DNA of 5,625 bases, taken from the NCBI GenBank assembly GCA_002415895.1, contig DIAV01000154.1:1-5625 (forward strand). Reading direction: 5' to 3'. The position numbers and the translations under genes are program-made. Below the pieces are notes generated by a model. That model was given only the letters and a program-made list of their open reading frames with translations, made no database searches and had not been told where the DNA came from. Source of the DNA: Anaerolineales bacterium UBA5069. GTDB taxonomy: Bacteria; Chloroflexota; Anaerolineae; Caldilineales; Caldilineaceae. Shown here piece by piece: positions 1 to 5,625 of the stretch (its first letter is position 1; the number at the start of each line of letters is the position of its first letter).

Positions 1-1574
1 TCCAACATGGCGGCCAGGGTGGGTGTGGTGGGCGTGCTGCTGACGACGCTGAGCAGTGTGTTGTGGTCGCTCAGCAGGAAGGTGGTTTGTGGCCCGGCGG
101 GGATCATGTGCTCGAGTGAATCACCCAGGGGCGATGTGAACTGGCCGATCTGCAGGGGCTGGGCGGGATTGCGCACGTCGAAGATCGTAAGGCGATCGCG
201 GTGCAGTGCCAGCAACTGCGTGCCTTGCGCGGTGAGGTGGCGCGCGCCAATCCAAGCGCTGGCGAGTGTCCCACGCGGTTCGGGCGCGGTGCGCTGTGCA
301 ATGTCCACCAGGCGCAGAAGACGCGCCCCGTCCTCACCGATCGTGCCGCTGTCCACCACAGCCATGTCGCCCACGACGGTGCGCACCGCGCCATCCAGTT
401 CCATGGCGTCGACACTCCACGTACTTGCGGCGATGGTCAGAGAGCCGCCGGCAGACTGGCGCACGCGCGCGATGCGCCCGTCGAGCGTTTGAATGACAAG
501 CCCACCCTGCACAGCAACCGCCGTGCGCCAGCGCTGGGTGGTGACCCCAACCTGTGCAGGCGCGGCGGGGTTGGCAAGCGCGTACACCTGATAGTCAAGG
601 TATTCCGCAGGCGACGCGTTGGGATTGACATAGGCGTATGCGCCGGCAAAGGTCGTTTTGTGGGCTATGAAGGGACAAACGCCAATTGCCACCGGCTGCG
701 CGGGCAAGCGGACATCAAACGCTGTGCAGAACGCGCCGTCGGAAGCGGCAAGAGTACCCATCGCATAGACGACGCCGGGTGCGGCTGCCAGGTCGATACT
801 GGACACTGTTGCTGCTTCGGGCCAGGGTGCATTGGCAAGCACGACCAACTGCCGTGGATTGGCTGGATTGATCACGATGAGACCGTTGGTCCCCGCGACG
901 TACAGCATACCGGCATGAGCGTAGAGGCGCGAGGCCGCAAGATTGGGCAACGTGGCGACCCAATGTGGGCGCGCGGGGTCGTCCAACGCAAAGGCCTGCA
1001 AGGCGTACAGGCCGGCCGATTGTGTTGCATTGGCCGGCGCGTCGGCAGGATGATCTGCGGAGGTGAGAACGAAGAGCGCAGCGGGGGTGATTGCCCAATC
1101 GACGACGGTGGTTGCCGTGATGGTGTAGCCCCCCACCACCGCCGGACGGTCGCTTGCGCCCACGTTGAGCACCATCTGTGCTGTCGGTGTAGTTGAAATG
1201 ACGGGGGTCGCCGTTGTGTAGAGATGATCGGCGTGGTAGAGGAGGGGCATGGGTGCGAGAGAGAGCACGCCGCGTGTGGCCAGCGTGTCAGCATCGAGCA
1301 CGCGCAACTGGGCATCTCCCAGCGACGTCACTTGTGCAAAGACACGCCCATCACCGGCAGCGCGCAGCGTTAGCTGATCCGCCAGGAGGGGAACGGCGAC
1401 AAGGCAGCGGTTGGCAGCAGCATTGGCTGGATCGCAAGGCGGTGGATCAGGCGGCGCAGCGGAAACGTTGCGCGTAGTCATAATCAGGAGCAGACAAAGC
1501 GCAACGGCCAGCACCAAACAGGGGTGGCCGTTGCGCTTTCGTGGTGCGTCAGTGGCAATTTGCGGGGCAGCCAT
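1..1574 (-). CDS. Secreted LVIVD-type beta-propeller protein, C-terminus beyond window
   Basis: Reading the minus strand from ATG at 1574 gives 524 codons without a stop, continuing past base 1, so the C-terminus is missing. Residues 12-39 form a signal peptide: basic APRKRN, hydrophobic CLVLAVALCLLLI, and a likely cut after NVSA (residue 39). The mature part has repeats of the kind 'D..NPA.P..VG' followed by 'hyVAG..GL.ViN', seen near residues 197-250 (ALDDPARP, LYVAGTNGLIVINPANP), 331-371 (YALANPAAPAQVGV) and 419-480 (LRLVDIAQR, LTIFDVRNPAQPLQIGQF). This matches LVIVD-repeat propellers, which are usually extracellular; their ligands are mostly unknown. The start lies 14 bases after the preceding gene's stop, with AGGG (1585-1588) ten bases upstream. 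An inverted repeat covers the signal-peptide codons. No enzyme motif was seen, so the function is unknown. Confidence 0.85.
   Translation of the reverse strand, partial: MAAPQIATDAPRKRNGHPCLVLAVALCLLLIMTTRNVSAAPPDPPPCDPANAAANRCLVAVPLLADQLTLRAAGDGRVFAQVTSLGDAQLRVLDADTLATRGVLSLAPMPLLYHADHLYTTATPVISTTPTAQMVLNVGASDRPAVVGGYTITATTVVDWAITPAALFVLTSADHPADAPANATQSAGLYALQAFALDDPARPHWVATLPNLAASRLYAHAGMLYVAGTNGLIVINPANPRQLVVLANAPWPEAATVSSIDLAAAPGVVYAMGTLAASDGAFCTAFDVRLPAQPVAIGVCPFIAHKTTFAGAYAYVNPNASPAEYLDYQVYALANPAAPAQVGVTTQRWRTAVAVQGGLVIQTLDGRIARVRQSAGGSLTIAASTWSVDAMELDGAVRTVVGDMAVVDSGTIGEDGARLLRLVDIAQRTAPEPRGTLASAWIGARHLTAQGTQLLALHRDRLTIFDVRNPAQPLQIGQFTSPLGDSLEHMIPAGPQTTFLLSDHNTLLSVVSSTPTTPTLAAML
1496..1539. 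repeat. Perfect 15-bp inverted repeat (stem-loop) in the propeller gene's signal-peptide codons
   Basis: On the plus strand AAAGCGCAACGGCCA (1496-1510) is followed by a 14-base loop (1511-1524) and then its exact reverse complement TGGCCGTTGCGCTTT (1525-1539). Nine of the 15 pairs are G:C. In the minus-strand transcript it starts 35 bases after the ATG at 1574 and 49 bases after the stop of the upstream gene. The arms begin with AAA and end with TTT, as in many intrinsic terminators, but the bases that follow on the minus strand (GTCTGCTCCTG) are only moderately U-rich. It could be a terminator or attenuator, an mRNA stability element, or a small repeat element fixed in frame. The structure is seen directly; its role is inferred. 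Confidence 0.85.
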
Positions 1575-1584
1575 GGGGAGAGCG

Positions 1585-1588
1585 CCCT
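1585..1588 (-). promoter_or_regulatory. Possible ribosome binding site of the propeller gene
   Basis: AGGG follows directly on the TAA stop of the upstream gene (1589-1591) and lies ten bases before the ATG at 1574. The match is modest and the spacing is at the long end, so initiation may depend on coupling to translation of the upstream gene. Confidence 0.4.
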
Positions 1589-1969
1589 TTAGCGCAGCGG
1601 CAGCCTGTACGCCGCCCAGGCGATTTCGTTCTCCCAAATGCGCACGCTGACGGCTGTCAAGTTGGGCGCAGTGACTGCGTTGAGCAATTCCATGCAGACG
1701 ATGCGCGTGAAATGCTCAATGCTGGGGTTAAGGCCGTGAAACTCGGGCGCGTCGTTGAGCATGTGGTCGCGGTAGCGTGCCACTACGTTGTCCAAAGCTG
1801 CCTCCAGCGCCACAATGTCCACGCAGTAGCCGTGCGCGTCGAGCGCGTCGGCCTCGATGCGCAGTTCAAGGCGATAGTGGTGCGAGTGCGGTTGATTTTC
1901 CGCACCCCAGTCGCCCCCCACCAGATAATGCTGCGCAACAAAATCACGCTGGACTGCAAGCGTATACAT
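1589..1969 (-). CDS. 6-pyruvoyl-tetrahydropterin synthase / QueD family protein with Cys-to-Glu change
   Basis: The protein has 126 residues, normal for the family, which acts on 7,8-dihydroneopterin triphosphate or related pterins in the cytoplasm. The zinc-binding histidines are present: H14 (FVAQHY) and H28/H30 (PHSHHY). So are the Asp-His pair D68-H69 (RDHMLND), the NP..E motif 81-85 (NPSIE) and a pterin-anchoring Glu, E113 (VRIWEN). The catalytic Cys normally lies four residues before the second zinc His (C-x3-H-x-H); here that position is E24 (GAENQPHSH). C49 and C92 are elsewhere. This makes standard 6-carboxytetrahydropterin synthase (queuosine) activity doubtful. A pterin-cleaving role like that of PTPS-III, or a new reaction, is possible. 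ATG 1969 is preferred over GTG 2002 because GGAG lies five bases upstream and the extra 11 residues do not resemble the family. It starts 37 bases after the metallopeptidase stop. Confidence 0.88.
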   Translation of the reverse strand: MYTLAVQRDFVAQHYLVGGDWGAENQPHSHHYRLELRIEADALDAHGYCVDIVALEAALDNVVARYRDHMLNDAPEFHGLNPSIEHFTRIVCMELLNAVTAPNLTAVSVRIWENEIAWAAYRLPLR

Positions 1970-1974
1970 GGATT

Positions 1975-1978
1975 CTCC
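1975..1978 (-). promoter_or_regulatory. Ribosome binding site deciding the start of the pterin-synthase-like gene
   Basis: GGAG followed by AATCC and then ATG (1969-1967). The good match and five-base spacing select this ATG over the in-frame GTG at 2002. Confidence 0.7.
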
Positions 1979-2006
1979 GGGGGATGGTACTTGTACCGGC
2001 ACGCTG

Positions 2007-4112
2007 TCAAGGTTGCAGGTCCACCTGCTGGAGCGTCAAGGACGCGCTCGCGAGGTTGCCCGCGCTATCCGTGGCGCGCAGTTCGATGATCAGCGGAAAA
2101 TGCAATTGGGCGGTGTCATCCAACTGGAGTAAGGGTCCTGTGCCCACGGCTTCGCCGTTCACAAACCACGCAGGTTCAAGCATACCATCTGTGGCGTCTG
2201 AGGCATAACCGGGAATGACAATGCCACCCCCGCCTGCGGGTGTTTCGGGCGGTGCAATAGCCACGACAGGCGGCGCATCGGGGATGCTCAATGTCGCAGT
2301 CGTTGCTTCGGCAGCGGCAGCCGTAACGCCTGGCGCCGGCAGGAGGTCGGCGGTGCTGACAAGAATGTCGGCGGCGCCGGCGGGCAGTTGCCCAGTGGGG
2401 ATAGTCAGCAAACCATCGCTAACGTCCATACCCAGCGTGGTGTAGGTTTCGCCCTGGCGCAGGCGCACGAGCTGCGGTGCGCCGGTGGGGAGCGTCATGG
2501 TGAGCGTTGTGCTGTCGTACGTCATTGCAGGCGCGATTGCAGGCCCGGCTGCGCCAGCCGCGGACGTTTGCAGGGCACGACGTGCGATGGTTCTATCACC
2601 TTCTCGCACCTCAACAGCAGCCACATTGCCGGGCGGCAGCGGCAGCAGCGCGCTGAGGACGCGCACAGCGAGGTCTTCCTCCTGCGCTTCGGCTGCGCGC
2701 ACATTGTGTGCTGCCAGCGTTGCGCCCGCTGCATCGACAAATGCAACGGTGTAGGCTGAGCTGCCGTCTGCTGACGGATTGTCGGCGGCAATGGGGGCGC
2801 GCACTGCATAGACAGGCAACAGGGTAGGTTCGCTGCCCGGATCAAGCAAGGCGCGCACCAGGATCGCATCGACAGCCGGCGCATTGGCCGAGGCAGGCCA
2901 CGCCTCAGTTTCGCTGACTTCCAACTCGCCAGCCGCAACTGCCAGTGCGGCGCGCTGATTCTGGTACATGCCCACGTAGGTGTAATCGGAGATCCATTCG
3001 GAACAGTAGGACATCACATCGGTGGTAATGGCTGGATCGATCAGTGTGAAGTTGCTTGTATCGAAGCCCAACGCGCCGATGGATGCACCGGCGTAGGGGT
3101 AGTTGGGGTCGGCATTGACAACACCGCCGCAGGGCGCATGGGCGCGGCCCAGCGCGTGGCCCAACTCGTGCGCGGGGGTCAGGTTCGTGTCAAAATTGAC
3201 GGTGCCGCGCATGGATGAGCCAATGCCCGTGTAGTAGATGCTGTTCTCGCTGCGAATTGATGTGGGCAGGACGGCCATATAGACCATGTCATTCGCTGCG
3301 CCTTCACTTTGTTTGAGCGCCAGCACGGTGTTAAGCATCTCGCTCCACCCGGCGAGGCGATTTGAAGCGCTGGCCGTTAAATTGCCGCGGTATGTGAGCG
3401 GCGCATGCCAGCGGATATCAACGCTGGGTATGGGGAACATGCGTTGCACGGCGGCGGGGAACTGCACCGTGGTTGGGGCTGCGTACGTTTTGTTGGTGGG
3501 CGCGTGCACATAGCGAATCGGCACCACCATAACGCGCAGCGGTGCGACTGTCTGGAAGGTTGCCGTGCGCGCCAATGCCTTGCCGTTGGGCATGACGCGG
3601 GCTGTGAGGACGACACTGCCTTTGAGCCACGCGGCGGGCAGCAGGAAATTTGTGCTGTCGGCGGGATTGGCGCGATTGGGGGCGGACCGTGCAATTGCGC
3701 CTGTGCGCTGCATGGGTGAGCCGGCCAGTGCAACGCCATTGCGCGTTGCCGATAGCTGCACTGTCTGGCCGGTGAGACCGCCGTCGAACTGGAGAAAGAC
3801 GCGGGCAACCGTTGGGCGGTTGGCCACCATGGGTACGCTATGGTCTACGTTTTGGGTTGCCTGTGTCAGCTCGATTGCGCTGACGGTTGCCGTGGGGCCG
3901 ACAGCAACGGAAGGAAGATAGAGTTTGAATTTAAGAGCAGATGTGTCTGCTGGTGTTGCAATCTGGCTGGTGTCTGGGTTGGCGGGTGTCACTGGTTCGG
4001 GATTGGCAGGTTGATTGCCATCTGGGGGGGTGGCGGCTGATGCGGGCAGCGCTGCGGTAAACAGAATAAGAGCGCAGAGCGTGAGCACCGGCAGCGCGCG
4101 AAGATGTCGCAT
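2007..4112 (-). CDS. Secreted metzincin-type zinc metallopeptidase with C-terminal Ig-like domain
   Basis: The protein has 701 residues from ATG 4112. Residues 1-26 are a signal peptide (MRHLRALP, a hydrophobic stretch, ALPASA cut). A Pro/Thr/Asn-rich linker (27-58) and KLYLPSVAVG (63-72) follow. Residues 75-185 look like a beta-sandwich (IELTQATQN, VANRPTVARVFLQF). The catalytic domain spans about 190-395. It carries HELGHALGRAH (315-325), giving zinc ligands H315, H319 and H325 and general base E316. A Met-turn DVMSYC (365-370, M367) and the following SEWISDYTY complete the metzincin pattern. C328 and C370 sit beside the two motifs and may form a disulfide. The end (about 612-697; SDATDGMLEPAWFVNG, ELRATDSAGN) looks like an Ig or cadherin-like module. 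The motif set recalls M66-like peptidases, but the exact family is unassigned. A longer frame begins at TTG 4190, but the signal peptide and GGAG site point to 4112. Substrate unknown. Confidence 0.88.
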   Translation of the reverse strand: MRHLRALPVLTLCALILFTAALPASAATPPDGNQPANPEPVTPANPDTSQIATPADTSALKFKLYLPSVAVGPTATVSAIELTQATQNVDHSVPMVANRPTVARVFLQFDGGLTGQTVQLSATRNGVALAGSPMQRTGAIARSAPNRANPADSTNFLLPAAWLKGSVVLTARVMPNGKALARTATFQTVAPLRVMVVPIRYVHAPTNKTYAAPTTVQFPAAVQRMFPIPSVDIRWHAPLTYRGNLTASASNRLAGWSEMLNTVLALKQSEGAANDMVYMAVLPTSIRSENSIYYTGIGSSMRGTVNFDTNLTPAHELGHALGRAHAPCGGVVNADPNYPYAGASIGALGFDTSNFTLIDPAITTDVMSYCSEWISDYTYVGMYQNQRAALAVAAGELEVSETEAWPASANAPAVDAILVRALLDPGSEPTLLPVYAVRAPIAADNPSADGSSAYTVAFVDAAGATLAAHNVRAAEAQEEDLAVRVLSALLPLPPGNVAAVEVREGDRTIARRALQTSAAGAAGPAIAPAMTYDSTTLTMTLPTGAPQLVRLRQGETYTTLGMDVSDGLLTIPTGQLPAGAADILVSTADLLPAPGVTAAAAEATTATLSIPDAPPVVAIAPPETPAGGGGIVIPGYASDATDGMLEPAWFVNGEAVGTGPLLQLDDTAQLHFPLIIELRATDSAGNLASASLTLQQVDLQP

Positions 4113-4118
4113 GGTTCG

Positions 4119-4122
4119 CTCC
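4119..4122 (-). promoter_or_regulatory. Ribosome binding site of the metallopeptidase gene
   Basis: GGAG lies six bases (CGAACC) before the ATG at 4112. It supports starting the protein at MRHLRAL, the first residues of the signal peptide, rather than at the in-frame TTG 26 codons upstream. Confidence 0.7.
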
Positions 4123-4131
4123 GGTAGGAAA

Positions 4132-4162
4132 GGTGCATGGGTCGCAAATCCGACCTGGCACC
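4132..4162 (-). repeat. Two-tier hairpin in the metallopeptidase leader
   Basis: On the minus strand GGTGC (4162-4158) pairs with GCACC (4136-4132), and inside it GGTCG (4155-4151) pairs with CGACC (4144-4140) around the six-base loop GATTTG. A small CA/CAT internal loop separates the two stems. TTTCCTACC follows, so the U-run is short. It could be a weak terminator after the dehydrogenase gene or a structured 5' leader of the peptidase mRNA. If the candidate promoter at 4163-4190 is real, the transcript would start inside the outer arm and only the inner hairpin would form. Confidence 0.45.
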
Positions 4163-4190
4163 ATTCTCCCATTGCGCGCCGCAATGACAA
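4163..4190 (-). promoter_or_regulatory. Candidate promoter with an inverted repeat in its spacer
   Basis: TTGTCA (4190-4185, five of six matches to the -35 consensus) is followed after 16 bases by GAGAAT (4168-4163, four of six matches to the -10 consensus). A perfect 7-bp inverted repeat, CATTGCG-GCG-CGCAATG (4186-4170), fills the spacer and overlaps the end of the -35 box, a position typical of operators. It would drive the metallopeptidase and the genes after it. The consensus match is by eye and the sigma factor is unknown. Confidence 0.4.
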
Positions 4191-4207
4191 TAATGGGTTC
4201 TGTTACA

Positions 4208-5257
4208 CTAACCTACGCTCTCTCGAGGGAGTGCGTCGTAGGAAAACAACAGTTGCAGGACGGTGGCCGGCTGTTGGTCAATCAGACGATAAGCGTTGGC
4301 TGCATCAGCAAAAGGCCAGCGGTGGGTAATCAGGGATGTTGCGTCTGTGGTGCGCAGAAGCTGCCAGGCCTGGGCAATGCGGCGGCCCTTGTCCCAGCGC
4401 CCCGTAAGCGAGGGCGAAAGCGTGCTCACCTGGCTACTTGTTAGCTCAATACGGTTGCGGTGGAAATGGCCACCCAGATCAAGCGGCGCTTGTTTTGCAC
4501 CATACCAGGAGCCAACAACGACGCGCGCGCCAAAGCCAGCGGAATGAATCGCACCATTCAGCGCAGCCGGATTGCCGCTCAGTTCATATACGAGATCAAA
4601 GTTGCGCAGTGCGCCGCCACCACCCGCTTCCGTGGCGCTGGCATGGGCTGCGCTCGCGCCCATATGCAGCGCGCGGGCGCGCCGTTCGGCATTGGGTTCA
4701 ATGACGACCAGTTCAGCGAGGGGAAAGCGCGCAAGCCATGCAGTGGTGAGCAGGCCAATCACACCTGCGCCGAAGACGGCCACGCGCTCGCCCAGGCGGG
4801 GAGCACCGTCGAGTACGAGATTGGTGGCCGTCTCGCTGCTGGGTAGCAGCGCAGCCACTTCGTCAGAGAGATCATCAGCCACGGGAATGAGTGCATCCAC
4901 AGGCGTGATAAAGGCCGACGCGTGCGGCTCAAAGACGAAGACGCGTTGCCCAATCCAGGAACGGCCAGCGCCCGCGCCCGTAGCTGCCACTGTGCCTACA
5001 CAGGCATAGCCGTAGCGCAAGGGGTAGTTGCACGCGCCGCTGAGAGAAGCCAGCGTACTGTCCAGCGCCATTTCAGCGGGTGCCTGACCCCGATAGAAGA
5101 GCAATTCTGTGCCCGCACTGACGGCGGACATGTGTGTGTTGACGCGCACCTCGTTGAGGCCAGGGACGGGCAGATTTTCGCGACGTACAGCCACAGTGTA
5201 GGGAGCTTCAAAATAGAGGCGGTCGCTCGTTGTACGCTGCGAGATCAATGGCAGCAT
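4208..5257 (-). CDS. Zinc-independent medium-chain dehydrogenase/reductase (alcohol dehydrogenase superfamily)
   Basis: The protein has 349 residues, normal for the MDR family. An N-terminal GroES-like domain (about 20-140) is followed by a Rossmann fold with GAGVIG (163-168) and E187 at the end of the second strand, which favours NAD(H) over NADP(H). The C-terminal part has a distinctive stretch: GGHFHRNRIEL (262-272), SSQVS (274-278), RWDKGRR (287-293), LITHRWPF (309-316). The zinc-binding Cys of 'GxCGTD' is A48 (SAVSAGTE), and the 'GHE' motif is G83-Y84-A85 (RYGYACVG). No four-Cys structural zinc loop is present. The enzyme is therefore likely a metal-free NAD-dependent oxidoreductase of unknown substrate, although automated pipelines would call it a zinc-binding alcohol dehydrogenase. 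The start is ATG 5257, which shares TAATG with the preceding stop and implies translational coupling; GTG 5284 is a less likely alternative. Confidence 0.87.
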   Translation of the reverse strand: MLPLISQRTTSDRLYFEAPYTVAVRRENLPVPGLNEVRVNTHMSAVSAGTELLFYRGQAPAEMALDSTLASLSGACNYPLRYGYACVGTVAATGAGAGRSWIGQRVFVFEPHASAFITPVDALIPVADDLSDEVAALLPSSETATNLVLDGAPRLGERVAVFGAGVIGLLTTAWLARFPLAELVVIEPNAERRARALHMGASAAHASATEAGGGGALRNFDLVYELSGNPAALNGAIHSAGFGARVVVGSWYGAKQAPLDLGGHFHRNRIELTSSQVSTLSPSLTGRWDKGRRIAQAWQLLRTTDATSLITHRWPFADAANAYRLIDQQPATVLQLLFSYDALPRESVG

Positions 5258-5625
5258 TACACCACCCACTCGGGCGTGGCCCACAAGATAAGGTCTTCGC
5301 CTGCCGGTGTCCAGGCGGCATCGGCCATTTGAGGCATGGCGAAGGACATTTTTCCGCTTTCTGCCGGAGCAAGCCCGCCAATGCCTGTGAGCAGGCGTGG
5401 CGCGATGGTGACGACCAGCGCATCCACCAGCTTCTCCTGGAGGAACGCTGTGATGACCTGCGCGCCCCCTTCCACCATGAGGCTGTTCACCCCCTGCGCG
5501 CGCAATGCAGCAAGCAGCGCAGGCAAGCTGACGCGCCCATCGCTCCCAGCCGGCAGGTAGAGCAGGGTTGCGCCGGCATCCTGCAAGGCGCGTGCTTGCG
5601 GTGATTGCTCATTGGCCTCGAGCGT
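5257..5625 (-). CDS. RibD C-terminal / dihydrofolate-reductase-like reductase, N-terminus beyond window
   Basis: The frame is open from the window edge (first full codon 5625-5623) to TAA at 5259-5257, giving the last 122 residues; the start lies outside. The core motif GVNSLMVEGGAQVITAFL and then LVDALVVTIAPRLLTG are characteristic of the RibD-C domain, where the Glu-Gly-Gly segment helps bind NADPH. In riboflavin synthesis this domain reduces the ribose of a pyrimidine intermediate, but many stand-alone members have other or unknown substrates. The end (LILWATPEWVV) gives no sign of a further domain. Whether a deaminase domain precedes it, as in full-length RibD, cannot be seen. The stop overlaps the start of the dehydrogenase gene (TAATG), so the two are likely made together and may act in one pathway. 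Confidence 0.85.
   Translation of the reverse strand, partial: TLEANEQSPQARALQDAGATLLYLPAGSDGRVSLPALLAALRAQGVNSLMVEGGAQVITAFLQEKLVDALVVTIAPRLLTGIGGLAPAESGKMSFAMPQMADAAWTPAGEDLILWATPEWVV

Noticed and set aside
19..27. Cys at residue 27 of the propeller protein as a lipoprotein site
   Set aside because: The Cys lies inside the hydrophobic core (VAL-C-LLL) rather than at its end, and a standard cleavage site (NVSA-A) follows, so a lipobox is unlikely. The range given here is in residues of that protein (bases about 1520-1494).
201..1196. 331-codon open frame on the plus strand
   Set aside because: It lies opposite the propeller gene, whose minus-strand frame is open for 524 codons with a signal peptide and propeller repeats. 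The plus-strand translation is rich in Arg, Gly, Cys and His and shows no domain, as expected of a GC-rich shadow frame.
872..1315. 147-codon and other short minus-strand frames within 1-1574
   Set aside because: They are in other frames than the 524-codon propeller frame and consist of Pro/Arg/Ser/Cys-rich sequence without motifs.
1986..1997. GGTAC-TT-GTACC inverted repeat between the metallopeptidase stop and the next ribosome binding site
   Set aside because: The arms are only five bases with a two-base gap, too short to claim as a hairpin or operator without comparative support.
1541..2089. 182-codon open frame on the plus strand
   Set aside because: It is antisense to the pterin-synthase-like gene, which has clear family motifs and a good ribosome binding site; no recognisable domain in the plus-strand translation.
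4113..4190. N-terminal extension of the metallopeptidase starting at TTG 4190
   Set aside because: The extension would put 26 unrelated residues before a well-formed signal peptide, and the GGAG site supports ATG 4112.

Overview
The window is about 60% GC and reads as one strand-coherent bacterial block. All five genes lie on the minus strand, so the order of transcription is from base 5625 down to base 1. The organism cannot be fixed from this sequence alone. The secreted-protein style (a 'YLPSV' segment after a Pro/Thr/Asn-rich linker, LVIVD-type propeller repeats) together with this type of pterin-synthase-like gene recalls Chloroflexota; this is an inference from memory, not a search result.

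Layout in transcription order. (1) 5625-5257: the C-terminal part of a RibD-C / dihydrofolate-reductase-like reductase, cut by the window edge. (2) 5257-4208: a medium-chain dehydrogenase/reductase that lacks the usual zinc ligands and is joined to gene 1 by a TAATG stop/start overlap. (3) A 95-base leader (4113-4207) with two inverted repeats and a possible promoter. (4) 4112-2007: a 701-residue secreted metzincin-type zinc metallopeptidase with a C-terminal Ig-like domain. (5) 1969-1589: a 126-residue protein of the 6-pyruvoyl-tetrahydropterin synthase / QueD family, in which the usual catalytic Cys is replaced. (6) 1574-1: the first 524 codons of a secreted LVIVD-type beta-propeller protein. 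This frame is open to the window edge and has no stop, so a simple ORF search would miss it.

Two themes are interleaved. The reductase, dehydrogenase and pterin-synthase-like enzyme look like cytoplasmic small-molecule enzymes, and together they suggest an unassigned pterin- or deazapurine-like pathway. The metallopeptidase and propeller protein are exported. The spacings (overlap, 95, 37 and 14 bases) fit one operon, or two with an internal promoter before the peptidase.

The most striking non-coding signal is a perfect 15-bp inverted repeat (1496-1510 / 1525-1539) inside the signal-peptide codons of the propeller gene, about 50 bases past the stop of the pterin-synthase-like gene. It may be a terminator or attenuator, or another RNA element. 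No tRNA, rRNA, CRISPR array or insertion sequence was seen.
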